A model generated the notes under the pieces. The model saw nothing but the letters and a program-made list of their open reading frames with translations. It had not been told where the DNA came from and made no database searches. Both the position numbers and the translations under genes were made by a program. 64,000 nucleotides of DNA, from contig CAWHDH010000021.1 of NCBI GenBank assembly GCA_963828075.1, positions 3,782,001-3,846,000 of the forward strand, written 5' to 3'. Shown piece by piece: positions 34,349-42,017 of this stretch; within the stretch, counting starts at the first letter, position 1; every line of letters starts with the position of its first letter. The stretch is from JACCYI01 sp963828075 (GTDB taxonomy: Bacteria > Actinomycetota > Thermoleophilia > Solirubrobacterales > Solirubrobacteraceae).

Positions 34349-35605
34349 CTAGTCGTCGAGGGGGTTGAACAGCATCCCCGTGAGCAGCTTGGGGAAGAAG
34401 TAGGTGGACTTCGGCGGCATCGTCTCGCCCGCCGCGGCGATCTCGCGGACCTCGGCCACGGGGCTCGGCCGCAGGAAGAACGCGCAGTCGTAGGCCTTGG
34501 ACTTCACGAGCTCGAGCGCCTCCTCGTCGGTCCGCGAGTACCCGAGCCCGTTGAGGTGGGAGATGTCGTCGTCGGAGAGGCGCAGCGGCCCCTTGAGGAT
34601 CAGCGCCTCGAGCACCGCGGTGTCGAGGCGCTGGTACGCAGGTGACCGGCCGGCCAGCACCGCCTCGGCGATCGCCGGGTCCTTCAGGCGCAGGCGGAAT
34701 GCGCGCTGGAAGAACGAGTCGATGTAGCCGAGCTCGAGCGGCCCGTCGCCGTCCGGCGGGCGCAGCTCCTCGTGGCCGATCTCGGTGATGTCGAAATGCT
34801 CGCGCAGCGTGATGGCGAGCCCCTCCTGGCGGTCGGACTCGAGGCCGCGCACGAGGCGGTGGGTGGGGAAGATCGTGAGCCCTGGGTCGTTGAGCGAGAC
34901 GAGACACATGAGCACGTAGCGATGCGCCCCCTCGCCCCCGATCTCGTCCGCGTACACGCGGGCGGTCTCGTAGCGGTGGTGGCCGTCGGCGATCAGCAGC
35001 TCGGCCGGCTCCAGCGCCGACTGGACCGCGGCGATCGTCACCGGATCGGCGATGCGCCAGAGCCGGTGGCGGGTCCCGTCGGGGTCGGTCGCCTCGCCGT
35101 CGGGATCGAGCTCGGTGTGCGGGGCGACCGCCGCCCAGGCGGCGCCGTTGGGGTCGTCGTAGAGGCTGAAGATGGGGGAGAGGTTCGCCCGCGTCGCCCG
35201 CGTGAGCCGCAGCCGGTCCTCCTTCGGGCCGGGGTGCGTGCGCTCGTGCGGCCGGATACGGCCGGGCCCGTAGTCCTCGACCCGGACGCGGGCGAAGAGC
35301 CCGTGGCGGGTGCGGGTCGTGCCGTCCGGACCCGTGTAGTCCTGCGCGAGCGCCCACAGCGCGGGCTCTGCGTCGCGGACCAGGATCCCGTCCCGCTGCC
35401 AGGCCGAGAACGTCTCGGCCGCGTGCTCGTAGGGGTCGTCGCCTTCTGGGAGGTCGATCTCGACGACGTTGTGCTCAGACAGGCCGAGCAGCGCTGCGCG
35501 CTGCTCGGGGTCGATCACGTCATAGGGGGGCGCGGTGACCGCTTCGAGGCCGCCCGTGCGGGCGAGGTCGTAGTGGAGCGCGCGGAGGGGTTGGACGTCG
35601 GCCAC
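34349..35605 (-). CDS. DUF1015 family protein
   Basis: 418 aa from GTG 35605. It matches the DUF1015 family: start VADVQPLRALHYDLARTGGL, VTAPPYDVIDPEQRAALLGL, NVVEIDLPEG, the RPHERTHPGPKEDRLRL segment, and LLIADGHHRYETARVYADE, with a late PPKSTYFFPKLLTGM motif. The biochemical role is not established by anything visible here. A TAGCCT hexamer (sharing bases with the stop of the upstream CAP gene) lies 8 nt before the start. Confidence 0.88.
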   Translation of the reverse strand: MADVQPLRALHYDLARTGGLEAVTAPPYDVIDPEQRAALLGLSEHNVVEIDLPEGDDPYEHAAETFSAWQRDGILVRDAEPALWALAQDYTGPDGTTRTRHGLFARVRVEDYGPGRIRPHERTHPGPKEDRLRLTRATRANLSPIFSLYDDPNGAAWAAVAPHTELDPDGEATDPDGTRHRLWRIADPVTIAAVQSALEPAELLIADGHHRYETARVYADEIGGEGAHRYVLMCLVSLNDPGLTIFPTHRLVRGLESDRQEGLAITLREHFDITEIGHEELRPPDGDGPLELGYIDSFFQRAFRLRLKDPAIAEAVLAGRSPAYQRLDTAVLEALILKGPLRLSDDDISHLNGLGYSRTDEEALELVKSKAYDCAFFLRPSPVAEVREIAAAGETMPPKSTYFFPKLLTGMLFNPLDD

Positions 35606-35613
35606 GAGGGCCG

Positions 35614-35619
35614 AGGCTA
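35614..35619 (-). promoter_or_regulatory. TAGCCT -10-like hexamer for the DUF1015 gene
   Basis: It lies 8 nt before GTG 35605; its TAG is also the stop codon of the CAP-domain gene. Confidence 0.4.
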
Positions 35620-36192
35620 CCGCCGGACCCCGAAGTCCGTCGTGTACGTCGCGCCGAGGCCCGACGAGCTGACGCGGACGGGGGCGGCGGCGACGATGCC
35701 GATGCCGATCTGGCGGTACTGGGAGCTGAGGATGTTCGCCCGGTGGCCGGGGGAGCGCATCCACGCCTTGACGATCTCGCGCGGGGTGGCCGAGGAGCCG
35801 ATGCCCCAGGCGATGTTCTCGCCGATGGCCCAGCCGTTGGCGTTCTTCACGTAGCCGGCGCGCTTGATGCGATCGGCCATGGTGGCGCCGGACGGCGAGG
35901 TGTGGTCGAAGAACTTGGTCCGGGCCATGTTGGCCGAGTGGCCGGCGGCCGCGCGGCGCAGCCGGCGCTCGGAGCGCAGCGACTTCAGGCCGTGGCTGAG
36001 GCGCTCGCGGTTGAGCAGGCAGAGGACCGCCTTGCGGGCCTTGACGGCGGTGCTGCGCGTCGGGACGTCGTCGCCGCCGGTGCAGGTCTTCGGTCCGCCG
36101 GGGCGGGCCGAAGCGGCGCCGGGGGCCAGGATCAGGGCGCCGACGGTGAGGACGACGACGAGGAGCAGCGATGTAAGGGGGGTGCGGCGCAT
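35617..36192 (-). CDS. Secreted CAP/SCP-domain protein
   Basis: 191 aa from ATG 36192, which follows an AAGGAGG ribosome binding site at good spacing. Signal peptide: SLLLVVVLTVGALILAPGAASA. The CAP domain (about 60-190) has LLNRERLSHGLKSLRSE, AAAGHSANMARTKFFDHTSP, WAIGENIAWG and SPGHRANILSSQYRQIGIGI, matching the bacterial SCP-like (YkwD) family. Two Cys in the mature N-terminus. Unusually for this window it has a long leader containing a c-di-GMP-I riboswitch, so secretion of this protein should respond to c-di-GMP. Confidence 0.9.
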   Translation of the reverse strand: MRRTPLTSLLLVVVLTVGALILAPGAASARPGGPKTCTGGDDVPTRSTAVKARKAVLCLLNRERLSHGLKSLRSERRLRRAAAGHSANMARTKFFDHTSPSGATMADRIKRAGYVKNANGWAIGENIAWGIGSSATPREIVKAWMRSPGHRANILSSQYRQIGIGIVAAAPVRVSSSGLGATYTTDFGVRR

Positions 36193-36275
36193 TTCGTTCC
36201 GCCTCCTTGGCGAACGGGGGACTCGGGCTTGGTCCGCACTCCGTATGACTCGTTGCCCGAACCCGCATGCGCGGT

Positions 36276-36356
36276 CCTTCGGCAGCTCGGCTTGCTCCTC
36301 AGTGGGGGAGCTCCGTGGCTTTGCGTCCCACCCTCGCGGGTGGTTTGCCATTTCGG
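36276..36356 (-). promoter_or_regulatory. Cyclic-di-GMP-I (GEMM-I) riboswitch upstream of the CAP-domain gene
   Basis: On the minus strand the leader reads AATGGCAAACC, then an ACCACCC/GGGTGG stem-loop, then GGGACGCAAAGCCAC, a variable GGAGCTC/GGAGC stem, and AGCCGAGCTGCCGAA. These are the conserved core blocks of the GEMM-I aptamer in the right order and spacing: GGCAAACC, the G/ACGCAAAGCC strand and the tetraloop-receptor side AGCCGAGUUGCCGAA. It ends about 83 nt before the CAP ATG, leaving room for an expression platform; a TCGGGC/GCCCGA stem is present there. Confidence 0.88.
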
Positions 36357-36468
36357 GATGAGACGGACCTTCTGAGCGTGTTGATCGGCCCCTCGGCGGC
36401 TGCCTTGAGGAACTTGACAGCCGTCCGACATTCCGGACAACTGTTGATCGGGCGCCCGCGGCCGCGAG

Positions 36469-36474
36469 TAGCAT
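36469..36474 (+). promoter_or_regulatory. TAGCAT -10-like hexamer for the YceI gene
   Basis: It lies 7 nt before GTG 36482; TTGATC at 36444-36449 could be a -35 with 19-nt spacing. Confidence 0.4.
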
Positions 36475-36481
36475 CCGCCCC

Positions 36482-37021
36482 GTGCAACCGACGACCGGCA
36501 CGTACTCGCTCGGCCCGGACAACGCGTCGCTTCAGGTCAAGACCTATCGCGAGGGCATGGCCTCCAAGGTCGGCCACGACCTCGTCATCGCCGTCACGCG
36601 CTGGGAGGCCACGGTCGACCTCGCCGACGATCCGGCCGCCTCATCGGTCGAGCTGACCGCGGACGCGCGCTCCCTGGAGGTGCGCGACGGCGTTCGCGGC
36701 CTCAAGCCGCTCACCGACAAGGACCGCGCCGAGATCGTCAAGAACATCGACGAGAAGATCCTGCGCGGGCAGCCGATCGTGTTCCGCTCGAGCGCCGTGC
36801 GGCCCGACGGCGAGCGCCTGACCGTCGAAGGCGAGCTCACGATGGCCGGCGCCACCCGCCCGGTCACTGCGCAGCTCGACGCCGGCGCGGACGGCAGGGT
36901 CAGCGGCACGATCGCGCTGGTGCAGAGCGAGTGGGGGATCAAGCCGTACCGCGGTCTCATGGGCGCGCTGAAGGTGCGCGACGAGGTCGAGATCGTGGCC
37001 GACGCGCGCCTGAGCCCCTAG
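36482..37021 (+). CDS. YceI-family lipocalin-like protein
   Basis: 179 aa. It matches the YceI beta-barrel family: GTYSLGPDNASLQVKTYREG, VGHDLVIAVTRWEATVDL, the LKPLTDKDRAEIVKNIDEKI segment, PIVFRSSAV and LTMAGATRPVTAQL, with a late SEWGIKPYRGLMGALKV strand. Relatives bind isoprenoid-like lipids. No signal peptide is visible, so this copy appears cytoplasmic. The tRNA-Pro gene begins 13 nt after the stop. Confidence 0.87.
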   Translation: MQPTTGTYSLGPDNASLQVKTYREGMASKVGHDLVIAVTRWEATVDLADDPAASSVELTADARSLEVRDGVRGLKPLTDKDRAEIVKNIDEKILRGQPIVFRSSAVRPDGERLTVEGELTMAGATRPVTAQLDAGADGRVSGTIALVQSEWGIKPYRGLMGALKVRDEVEIVADARLSP

Positions 37022-37034
37022 ACTCGGCGTGCCG

Positions 37035-37108
37035 CGGGGCGTGGCGCAGCCTGGTAGCGCATCCCGTTTGGGTCGGGAAGGCCGCCGGTTCAAATCCGGC
37101 CGCCCCGA
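37035..37108 (+). tRNA. tRNA-Pro(TGG)
   Basis: 74 nt cloverleaf. Acceptor CGGGGCG pairs with CGCCCCG. The D-arm is GCGCAGCCTGGTAGCGC, the anticodon stem TCCCG/CGGGA encloses TTTGGGT (anticodon TGG), and the T-arm is CCGGTTCAAATCCGG. Discriminator A; no CCA is encoded. Confidence 0.93.
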
Positions 37109-37370
37109 TCACGATGCACGAGGATCACGGATTGGGCACGCCTGGCCGACGCCCGGCTTCGGCCGGATCGCGAAGCCGGGCGAGTCGGCCTGATCACACC
37201 TCCTGCGTGCAGCGATGACCCATGGGCATCGGTGACGGCACGGGGCGCGGGCTAGGGTCTCTCTCCCTCTCTCTGACAGGAAAAGTTCCGGCTTTCCACC
37301 CGCCCGCGCGGGTCCGCGAAGCGGGCACAGAGACTCAATCCGACTTGCCTCGTGGAGGTCGCCGTCACCC

Positions 37371-37553
37371 ATGCTCCGTCGTCTCGTTCCAATACCGCTC
37401 GCGGCCGCGCTGCTGGTGCCTGCGTCGGCCCCGGCCGCGGTGACGCCGGGCTGTGCTGCGCGCCCAGTCGGCCGTCCTGGGGGCGATCCTGACCGCCGGG
37501 GCATCGCGCTCGTCCTCGCGCCCATCGCGCTGGGCGAGCTGTGGCCGCTCTAG
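37371..37553 (+). pseudogene. Truncated secreted-protein remnant
   Basis: 60 aa: an obvious signal sequence with a cleavage-like APAA site, followed by about 35 residues without domain character. The ribosome binding site and signal peptide imply former function; a deletion probably removed the mature part. Confidence 0.35.
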
Positions 37554-37591
37554 CCATCCATTTCCGGGCGATCCCGGGGGTTGAGTACTAC

Positions 37592-37597
37592 TAGGGT
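37592..37597 (+). promoter_or_regulatory. TAGGGT -10-like hexamer of the decayed LuxR gene
   Basis: It lies 8 nt before TTG 37606, so the promoter appears preserved although the gene body is degraded. Confidence 0.35.
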
Positions 37598-37605
37598 GCC
37601 GGTGG

Positions 37606-39090
37606 TTGAGCAAGCAGACGGCTTGGGCGCCCGCACAGCGGCGATTGGTGGGACGGCAGCGCGAGCTGGCCGCAATCGAGAGCGTGCTGCAGCGACGCGC
37701 CGGAGGGGTGGCGAGCACGCTCTGGATCCACGGCGAGGCGGGGATCGGCAAGACGAGCCTGCTCGACGAGCTGCGCGCGCGTGCCGAGGCGCGCGGGCAC
37801 CTCGTCGTCTCGGGTCCGGGTGCGGAGTTCGAGCGCGACAATTCCTTCGGGGTCTGGATCGACGCGCTCGATGACTACGCCGGCTCCCGCGGCCTGAGCC
37901 GCCTGGAGCGGCTCCTGGGCGATCGCCGCGAGGAGCTCGCGTGGGTCCTGCCCGCGATCCGGGCCCCGTCGGGCTTCGCGCTCCCGGCCCTGCCCGAGGA
38001 GCGCTACCGGGCGCATCGCGCCGTCCGTGCCCTGCTCGACGCCGTCGCGCGGCAGCGCTCCGTCGTCGTGGCCCTCGATGACCTGCAGAGCGGGGGGAAT
38101 CCGTTCTACCTCCAGGAGCTCGCGGTGTGGCGGTCGCGGCGGCGGCGCGCGGTCCCTGCCGCGTCTGAGGACTGGCCCGCCGAGACCCCGCAATCGGTGG
38201 CCGCGGCGCTCGCGCAGGAGATCACCGCGCTCACCCCTTCCGCCCGTCAGAGCGACTTCGCCGCCGTCCGGGCGTGGGCCGACCGCGCCGGCGCGAGCGC
38301 GCTCGCCTGCGACGTCCCGCGCTCGCCGCCGTCGCTTCCGCCCCGGAGTGCTTCGCGCACGACAGCGCGGGCGACGCCGGGCCGGCCGAGCGCTGCCGGG
38401 CGGAGGCCAGCGCGCGGTTGGAGGGGCTCGATGACGAGCAGCTCGCGGGGCATCTCGACGTCGCGTACTCCCTCGGCTTCGCCGAGTTCTTCTGCGAGCG
38501 CGACGACGACGCCGCCGACCATCCGGGGCCCCGCAGAATCATGGCTGGCGCGCGGCGAGGCGACGCTCGCGATGCTCGAGCTCCCGATGGCCAGCTCGGC
38601 GCTTCTGCGCGCGCGCGCCGACCTCAACCTCGCCGAGGAGGACCCGGACACGGCGGCGGCGGTCGCACTGGAGGCCGTCGCGCAGGCCACCGCCGCCGGC
38701 GCGCGCGTCCAGGCCGCGCGCTGTCGCACGTTCGCCGGGCGCGCGCTCGTCGCCGCCGGGCAACTGGGACGGGCCGAGGCGGAGCGCGACGCCTGCGGCG
38801 CGCTGCGTCTGCGCGACGAGGCCGCGCGGGAGCTCCGCCGCCTCGGCCGTCGCGTGGCCGCCCGCCAGCCGCGCGGTTCGGGCGGGACGGGGCTGGACAC
38901 GCTGAGCGGGCGCGAGCGCGACATCGTCGCCGGCGTCGCCCAGGGACGGACGAACCGCGAGATCGGAGAAGAGCTCTTCCTCTCCGCCAAGACGGTCGAG
39001 GGCCATCTGACCAACGTGTTTGCCAAGCTCGGCGTCCGCTCTCGCGCCGAGGTGGCCGAGGCAGTCGGCCGCGCGCGGCGAGAGGACTGA
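37606..39090 (+). pseudogene. LuxR-family ATPase regulator, internally deleted and frameshifted
   Basis: The frame is nominally open (494 aa), but intact relatives are about twice as long. The N-terminus is good (LVGRQRELAAIESVL; Walker A HGEAGIGKTSLLDEL). At about 38085 the Walker B region VVALDDLQ jumps straight into SGGNPFYLQELA, a deletion of about 100 codons. A second deletion follows ITALTPSARQ. Between about 38300 and 38540 the protein-like sequence (ARLEGLDDEQLAGHLDVAYS) is in another frame. The tail is intact, with LuxR HTH LSGRERDIVAGVAQGRTNRE and KTVEGHLTNVFAKLGV. The product could at most be a rearranged protein. Confidence 0.75.
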
Positions 39091-39114
39091 CGCCGGCGAG
39101 CTCGCCGCTCCCAC

Positions 39115-39837
39115 ATGCAGCCCATCACCGCGCAGAACTCCGCCGCCTACCGGGCACCGATCGGCCTGTCCGCGGATCCTGTCGTGTTCTCGCTGGTCGC
39201 CGGACGGCTGTCGGTCCTGCTGGCACGACGGCTCGAGGAGCCCCAGCGGGGCGTCTTCGCGCTGCCGGGCGGGTTCGTCGGCGCCGACGAGTCACCTGAG
39301 GACACCGCCGAGCGCAAGCTGCGCGAGAAGACCGGGGTGGGGTCGGTCCACCTCGAGCAGCTGCGCACGTACGCCGACCCCGGCCGCGATCCACGCGGAT
39401 GGCTGCCGTCGATCGCCTACCTCGCGCTCGTGCGCCCGGAGATCCTGCCCGACGAGGGCCCGGCCGACCGCGACGCGTCCTGGCATCCCGTCGACGCGCT
39501 GCCGCCGCTCGCGCTCGACCACGCCCGGATCGTCGACGACGGCCTCTGGCGCCTGCACGCGCGGGTCGCGGAGAAGGCCTGGTTCGTGCGCGTTGCCGGC
39601 GGGCTCCTCCCCGAGCCGTTCACGCTCGGCCAGGCGCAGCGGCTCTACGAGGCGCTGCGCGGCGAGCCGGTCGACACCGCCAACTTCCGCCGCGACGTCA
39701 AGGCGACCGGGCTGCTCGAGCCGACCGGGGCGCTGCACCACAAGGGCCCGGGCCGGCCGGGCAAGCTCTACCGCCGCCGTGAGGCCGCCCCGGCAGCGCA
39801 TACCCTTCCGGCAGGCCCCCGTAGCTCAGCTGGATAG
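39115..39837 (+). CDS. NrtR-like NUDIX/winged-helix transcriptional regulator
   Basis: 240 aa. The N-terminal NUDIX domain has FALPGGFVGADESPEDTAER then KLREKTGV: the box is degenerate (RKLREK instead of REUxEE), as in ADP-ribose-sensing NrtR regulators that have lost catalysis. A C-terminal winged helix (about 160-225, FTLGQAQRLYEALRGE, NFRRDVKATGLLEPT) is typical of NrtR. It probably controls NAD biosynthesis or ADP-ribose-related genes elsewhere. The last codons and stop (39835-39837) lie inside the tRNA-Arg gene. Confidence 0.82.
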   Translation: MQPITAQNSAAYRAPIGLSADPVVFSLVAGRLSVLLARRLEEPQRGVFALPGGFVGADESPEDTAERKLREKTGVGSVHLEQLRTYADPGRDPRGWLPSIAYLALVRPEILPDEGPADRDASWHPVDALPPLALDHARIVDDGLWRLHARVAEKAWFVRVAGGLLPEPFTLGQAQRLYEALRGEPVDTANFRRDVKATGLLEPTGALHHKGPGRPGKLYRRREAAPAAHTLPAGPRSSAG

Positions 39838-39888
39838 AGCGGCTGCCTTCTAAGCAGCGGGCCGCAGGTTCGAGTCCTGCCGGGGGCA
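39815..39888 (+). tRNA. tRNA-Arg(TCT)
   Basis: 74 nt. Acceptor GCCCCCG/CGGGGGC; D-arm GCTCAGCTGGATAGAGC; anticodon stem GCTGC/GCAGC enclosing CTTCTAA (anticodon TCT); T-arm CGCAGGTTCGAGTCCTGC; discriminator A; no CCA encoded. The 5' 23 nt overlap the nrtR-like reading frame. Confidence 0.93.
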
Positions 39889-39922
39889 TGCGGTCAGCGG
39901 CCGGCCGCCGCCGAAGCCGTCC

Positions 39923-39963
39923 GCGACCCCGGTTCCGCCACAACGTGGCGAGCCCGGGGTCGC
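39923..39963 (+). terminator. Strong hairpin after tRNA-Arg
   Basis: Arms GCGACCCCGG (39923-39932) and CCGGGGTCGC (39954-39963) pair perfectly, with an inner CGCCAC/GTGGCG stem. No U-run follows, which is common for high-GC actinobacterial terminators. Confidence 0.55.
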
Positions 39964-39989
39964 CTGACCGTCAGGAGGTCGCTCAGGGC

Positions 39990-39995
39990 TAAGCT
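39990..39995 (+). promoter_or_regulatory. TAAGCT -10-like hexamer of the diguanylate cyclase gene
   Basis: It lies 10 nt before ATG 40006, with no ribosome binding site between them. Confidence 0.4.
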
Positions 39996-40005
39996 CAGAT
40001 CCACC

Positions 40006-41040
40006 ATGGCGGACCGCGCGCTGAGGTGGCCCGCACCCGAGACGACCGACTCCGAGCGCCAGCTGCGGGGGCGTGCGCTGGCGCTCCTGTGGGCGACCGG
40101 CACGACGCTCCTCGTCCTCTCGGTGGTTGTCCCGGACCGCAGCGGGATCGACGAGCCGCAGCTGCTGACCGCCTCCGCTGTCGCCTACGCGTTCGCGGCG
40201 GTGATGTACGGCGGCTCCGGGCGCCTGCCGCGATGGACGTTCGACGTCGCACTCGCCGGCGGGAACGTCCTCATCTCGGTGCTGGTGCACACCACCGGCG
40301 GCGCCGAGAGCCCGTACGCGCTGTTCTACCTCTGGCAGGTGGTCTACACGTTCTACTTCCTGCCGCTGCCCCGTGCCGTCGTCCAGCTCGCCGTGGCGCT
40401 GGCCGGCTTCACCGTCGCGGTGCTGCTCGACCGCGACGGCGGCCTCGCCCTCGTGCGCTGGCTGCTGACGCTGAGCACCCTGCTCGTCGTCGCGGCGCTG
40501 GTCGGCGCGCTGCGCCGCCACGTGCAGGCGCTCGTCTCCCAGCTCTCGGACCTGGCGCGCGTCGACCAGCTCACGGGCATCCCGAACCGCCGCGGCTTCG
40601 ACGAGGTGCTCCGCCAGGAGAGCAAGCGCGCCGCGCGCTCCGGTCGCGCGTTCAGCCTCATCCTGATCGACATCGACCACTTCAAGCTCGTCAACGACCG
40701 CCATGGTCACCCCGCTGGAGACCGCGTGCTCGAGCACGTCGCGCGGCTGCTGCAGGCGGGCACGCGCGAGGTCGACTTCTTGGCGCGGATCGGCGGCGAG
40801 GAGTTCGCGATCCTGGCGCCGGACACGCCGATCGACCAGGCGGAGATCAGCGCCGAGCGGCTTCGCGGGGCCATCGCGCGGACGCCGGCTCCCGGCGGCG
40901 TCGAGCTGACCGCGAGCTTCGGCGTCGCCGCGGACGTCGACGGGGAGAGCGCGACGGAGGCCGCCGACCGCGCGCTCTACCTGGCCAAGGACCGCGGCCG
41001 CAACCGCACGGAGCTGGCGCCGCACACGGCTGCGGCGTGA
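40006..41040 (+). CDS. Membrane-bound GGDEF diguanylate cyclase
   Basis: 344 aa. Five to six hydrophobic helices (about 25-165) form a membrane sensor of unknown ligand, followed by a GGDEF domain: DQLTGIPNRRGFDEVL, LIDIDHFKLVNDRHGHPAGD and the catalytic GGEEF at 263-267. An intact allosteric I-site R254-x-x-D257 lies five residues before it, so product inhibition is expected. It makes c-di-GMP from GTP; the riboswitch 3.7 kb upstream is a possible target of this pool. The stop overlaps the GTG of the next gene. Confidence 0.93.
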   Translation: MADRALRWPAPETTDSERQLRGRALALLWATGTTLLVLSVVVPDRSGIDEPQLLTASAVAYAFAAVMYGGSGRLPRWTFDVALAGGNVLISVLVHTTGGAESPYALFYLWQVVYTFYFLPLPRAVVQLAVALAGFTVAVLLDRDGGLALVRWLLTLSTLLVVAALVGALRRHVQALVSQLSDLARVDQLTGIPNRRGFDEVLRQESKRAARSGRAFSLILIDIDHFKLVNDRHGHPAGDRVLEHVARLLQAGTREVDFLARIGGEEFAILAPDTPIDQAEISAERLRGAIARTPAPGGVELTASFGVAADVDGESATEAADRALYLAKDRGRNRTELAPHTAAA

Positions 41041-42017
41041 CGCGCATGGACGTCACCGCCATCGACTACCACACCGCCGGCGAGCCGTTCCGCATCGTGA
41101 CGTCCGGCGTGCCGGACATCGAGGGAGCGGGTGTCGCCGACCGGCGCGAGCGGGCGGCGCGATCAGAGGCGGTCGACGCGGTGCGCCGGCTGCTCTGCCA
41201 CGAGCCTCGCGGGCACGCCGACATGTACGGCTGCTTCCTCGTCCCGCCGGACGACGAGGGCGCGCACCTCGGCGTGCTCTTCTGGCACAAGGACGGCTAC
41301 TCGACCGCGTGCGGCCACGGGACGATCGCGCTGGGAGCGTGGGCGATCGAGTCGGGCCTCGTCGCCGCGCCCGCCGACGGCGAGGCCGACGTCGTCATCG
41401 ACGTTCCCTCCGGGCGCGTCGTGGCGCGCGTGCGCGTCCGCGGCGGCGCGGTGGCGTCGGTCGCCTTCCGCAACGTGCCGGCGTACGTCATCGCCCGCGG
41501 CGTCGAGGCCGCCGGCGTCGACGTCGACGTCGCCTACGGCGGCGCCATCTACGCGTCGGTGCCGGCCGAGCGGTTCGGCCTGCGAGTGGTCCCGGGGCAT
41601 CTGGAGCGGCTGATCGCCGCCGGGCGCGACGTCAAGCGCGCGCTCGAGGGCACCGAGGCGTCGCGCCATCCGGCCGACGACCGCCTCTCCGGGATCTACG
41701 GCACGATCCTGTACGAGGTGGTCGGTGAGCGACACCAGCGCAACGTGACGATCTTCGCCGACGGCGAGGTCGACCGCTCGCCGTGCGGGTCGGGCACCTC
41801 GGCGCGCTGCGCGCTGCTCGCCGCCGACGGCGTCCTCGCGCCGGGCGAGACGCTGCGCCACGACGGGATCGTCGGCACGACCTTCACGGCGCGCGTGCTC
41901 GGCTCGGACGGGGCCGGCGTGCTGACCGAAGTCGAGGGAATGGCGTACCGCACCGGCGAGCACCGGTTCACGCTCGACCCGCGCGATCCGCTCGGGACCG
42001 GGTTCGTCCTGCGATGA
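41037..42017 (+). CDS. Proline racemase-family enzyme, probable hydroxyproline 2-epimerase
   Basis: 326 aa from the GTG overlapping the GGDEF stop (ATG 41046 is an alternative). N-terminal DYHTAGEPFRIVTSG and MYGCFLVPPD are family hallmarks. The first catalytic Cys is in GYSTACGHGTIALG and the second in VDRSPCGSGTSARCALL. Both cysteines being present fits a racemase/epimerase with two-base chemistry rather than trans-3-hydroxyproline dehydratase, in which one is replaced. The coupled downstream cyclodeaminase-family gene supports hydroxyproline or proline catabolism. Confidence 0.87.
   Translation: MTRMDVTAIDYHTAGEPFRIVTSGVPDIEGAGVADRRERAARSEAVDAVRRLLCHEPRGHADMYGCFLVPPDDEGAHLGVLFWHKDGYSTACGHGTIALGAWAIESGLVAAPADGEADVVIDVPSGRVVARVRVRGGAVASVAFRNVPAYVIARGVEAAGVDVDVAYGGAIYASVPAERFGLRVVPGHLERLIAAGRDVKRALEGTEASRHPADDRLSGIYGTILYEVVGERHQRNVTIFADGEVDRSPCGSGTSARCALLAADGVLAPGETLRHDGIVGTTFTARVLGSDGAGVLTEVEGMAYRTGEHRFTLDPRDPLGTGFVLR

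Larger units (their letters stand above)
37109..37605. other. Gene-poor gap after tRNA-Pro
   Basis: About 500 nt. The only coding-like trace is a 60-aa frame at 37371-37553 with a good ribosome binding site (GTGGAGGT) and signal peptide (RRLVPIPLAAALLVPASAPA). It ends too soon to be a normal secreted protein, so it is read as a truncated gene remnant. No RNA gene was recognised. Confidence 0.5.
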
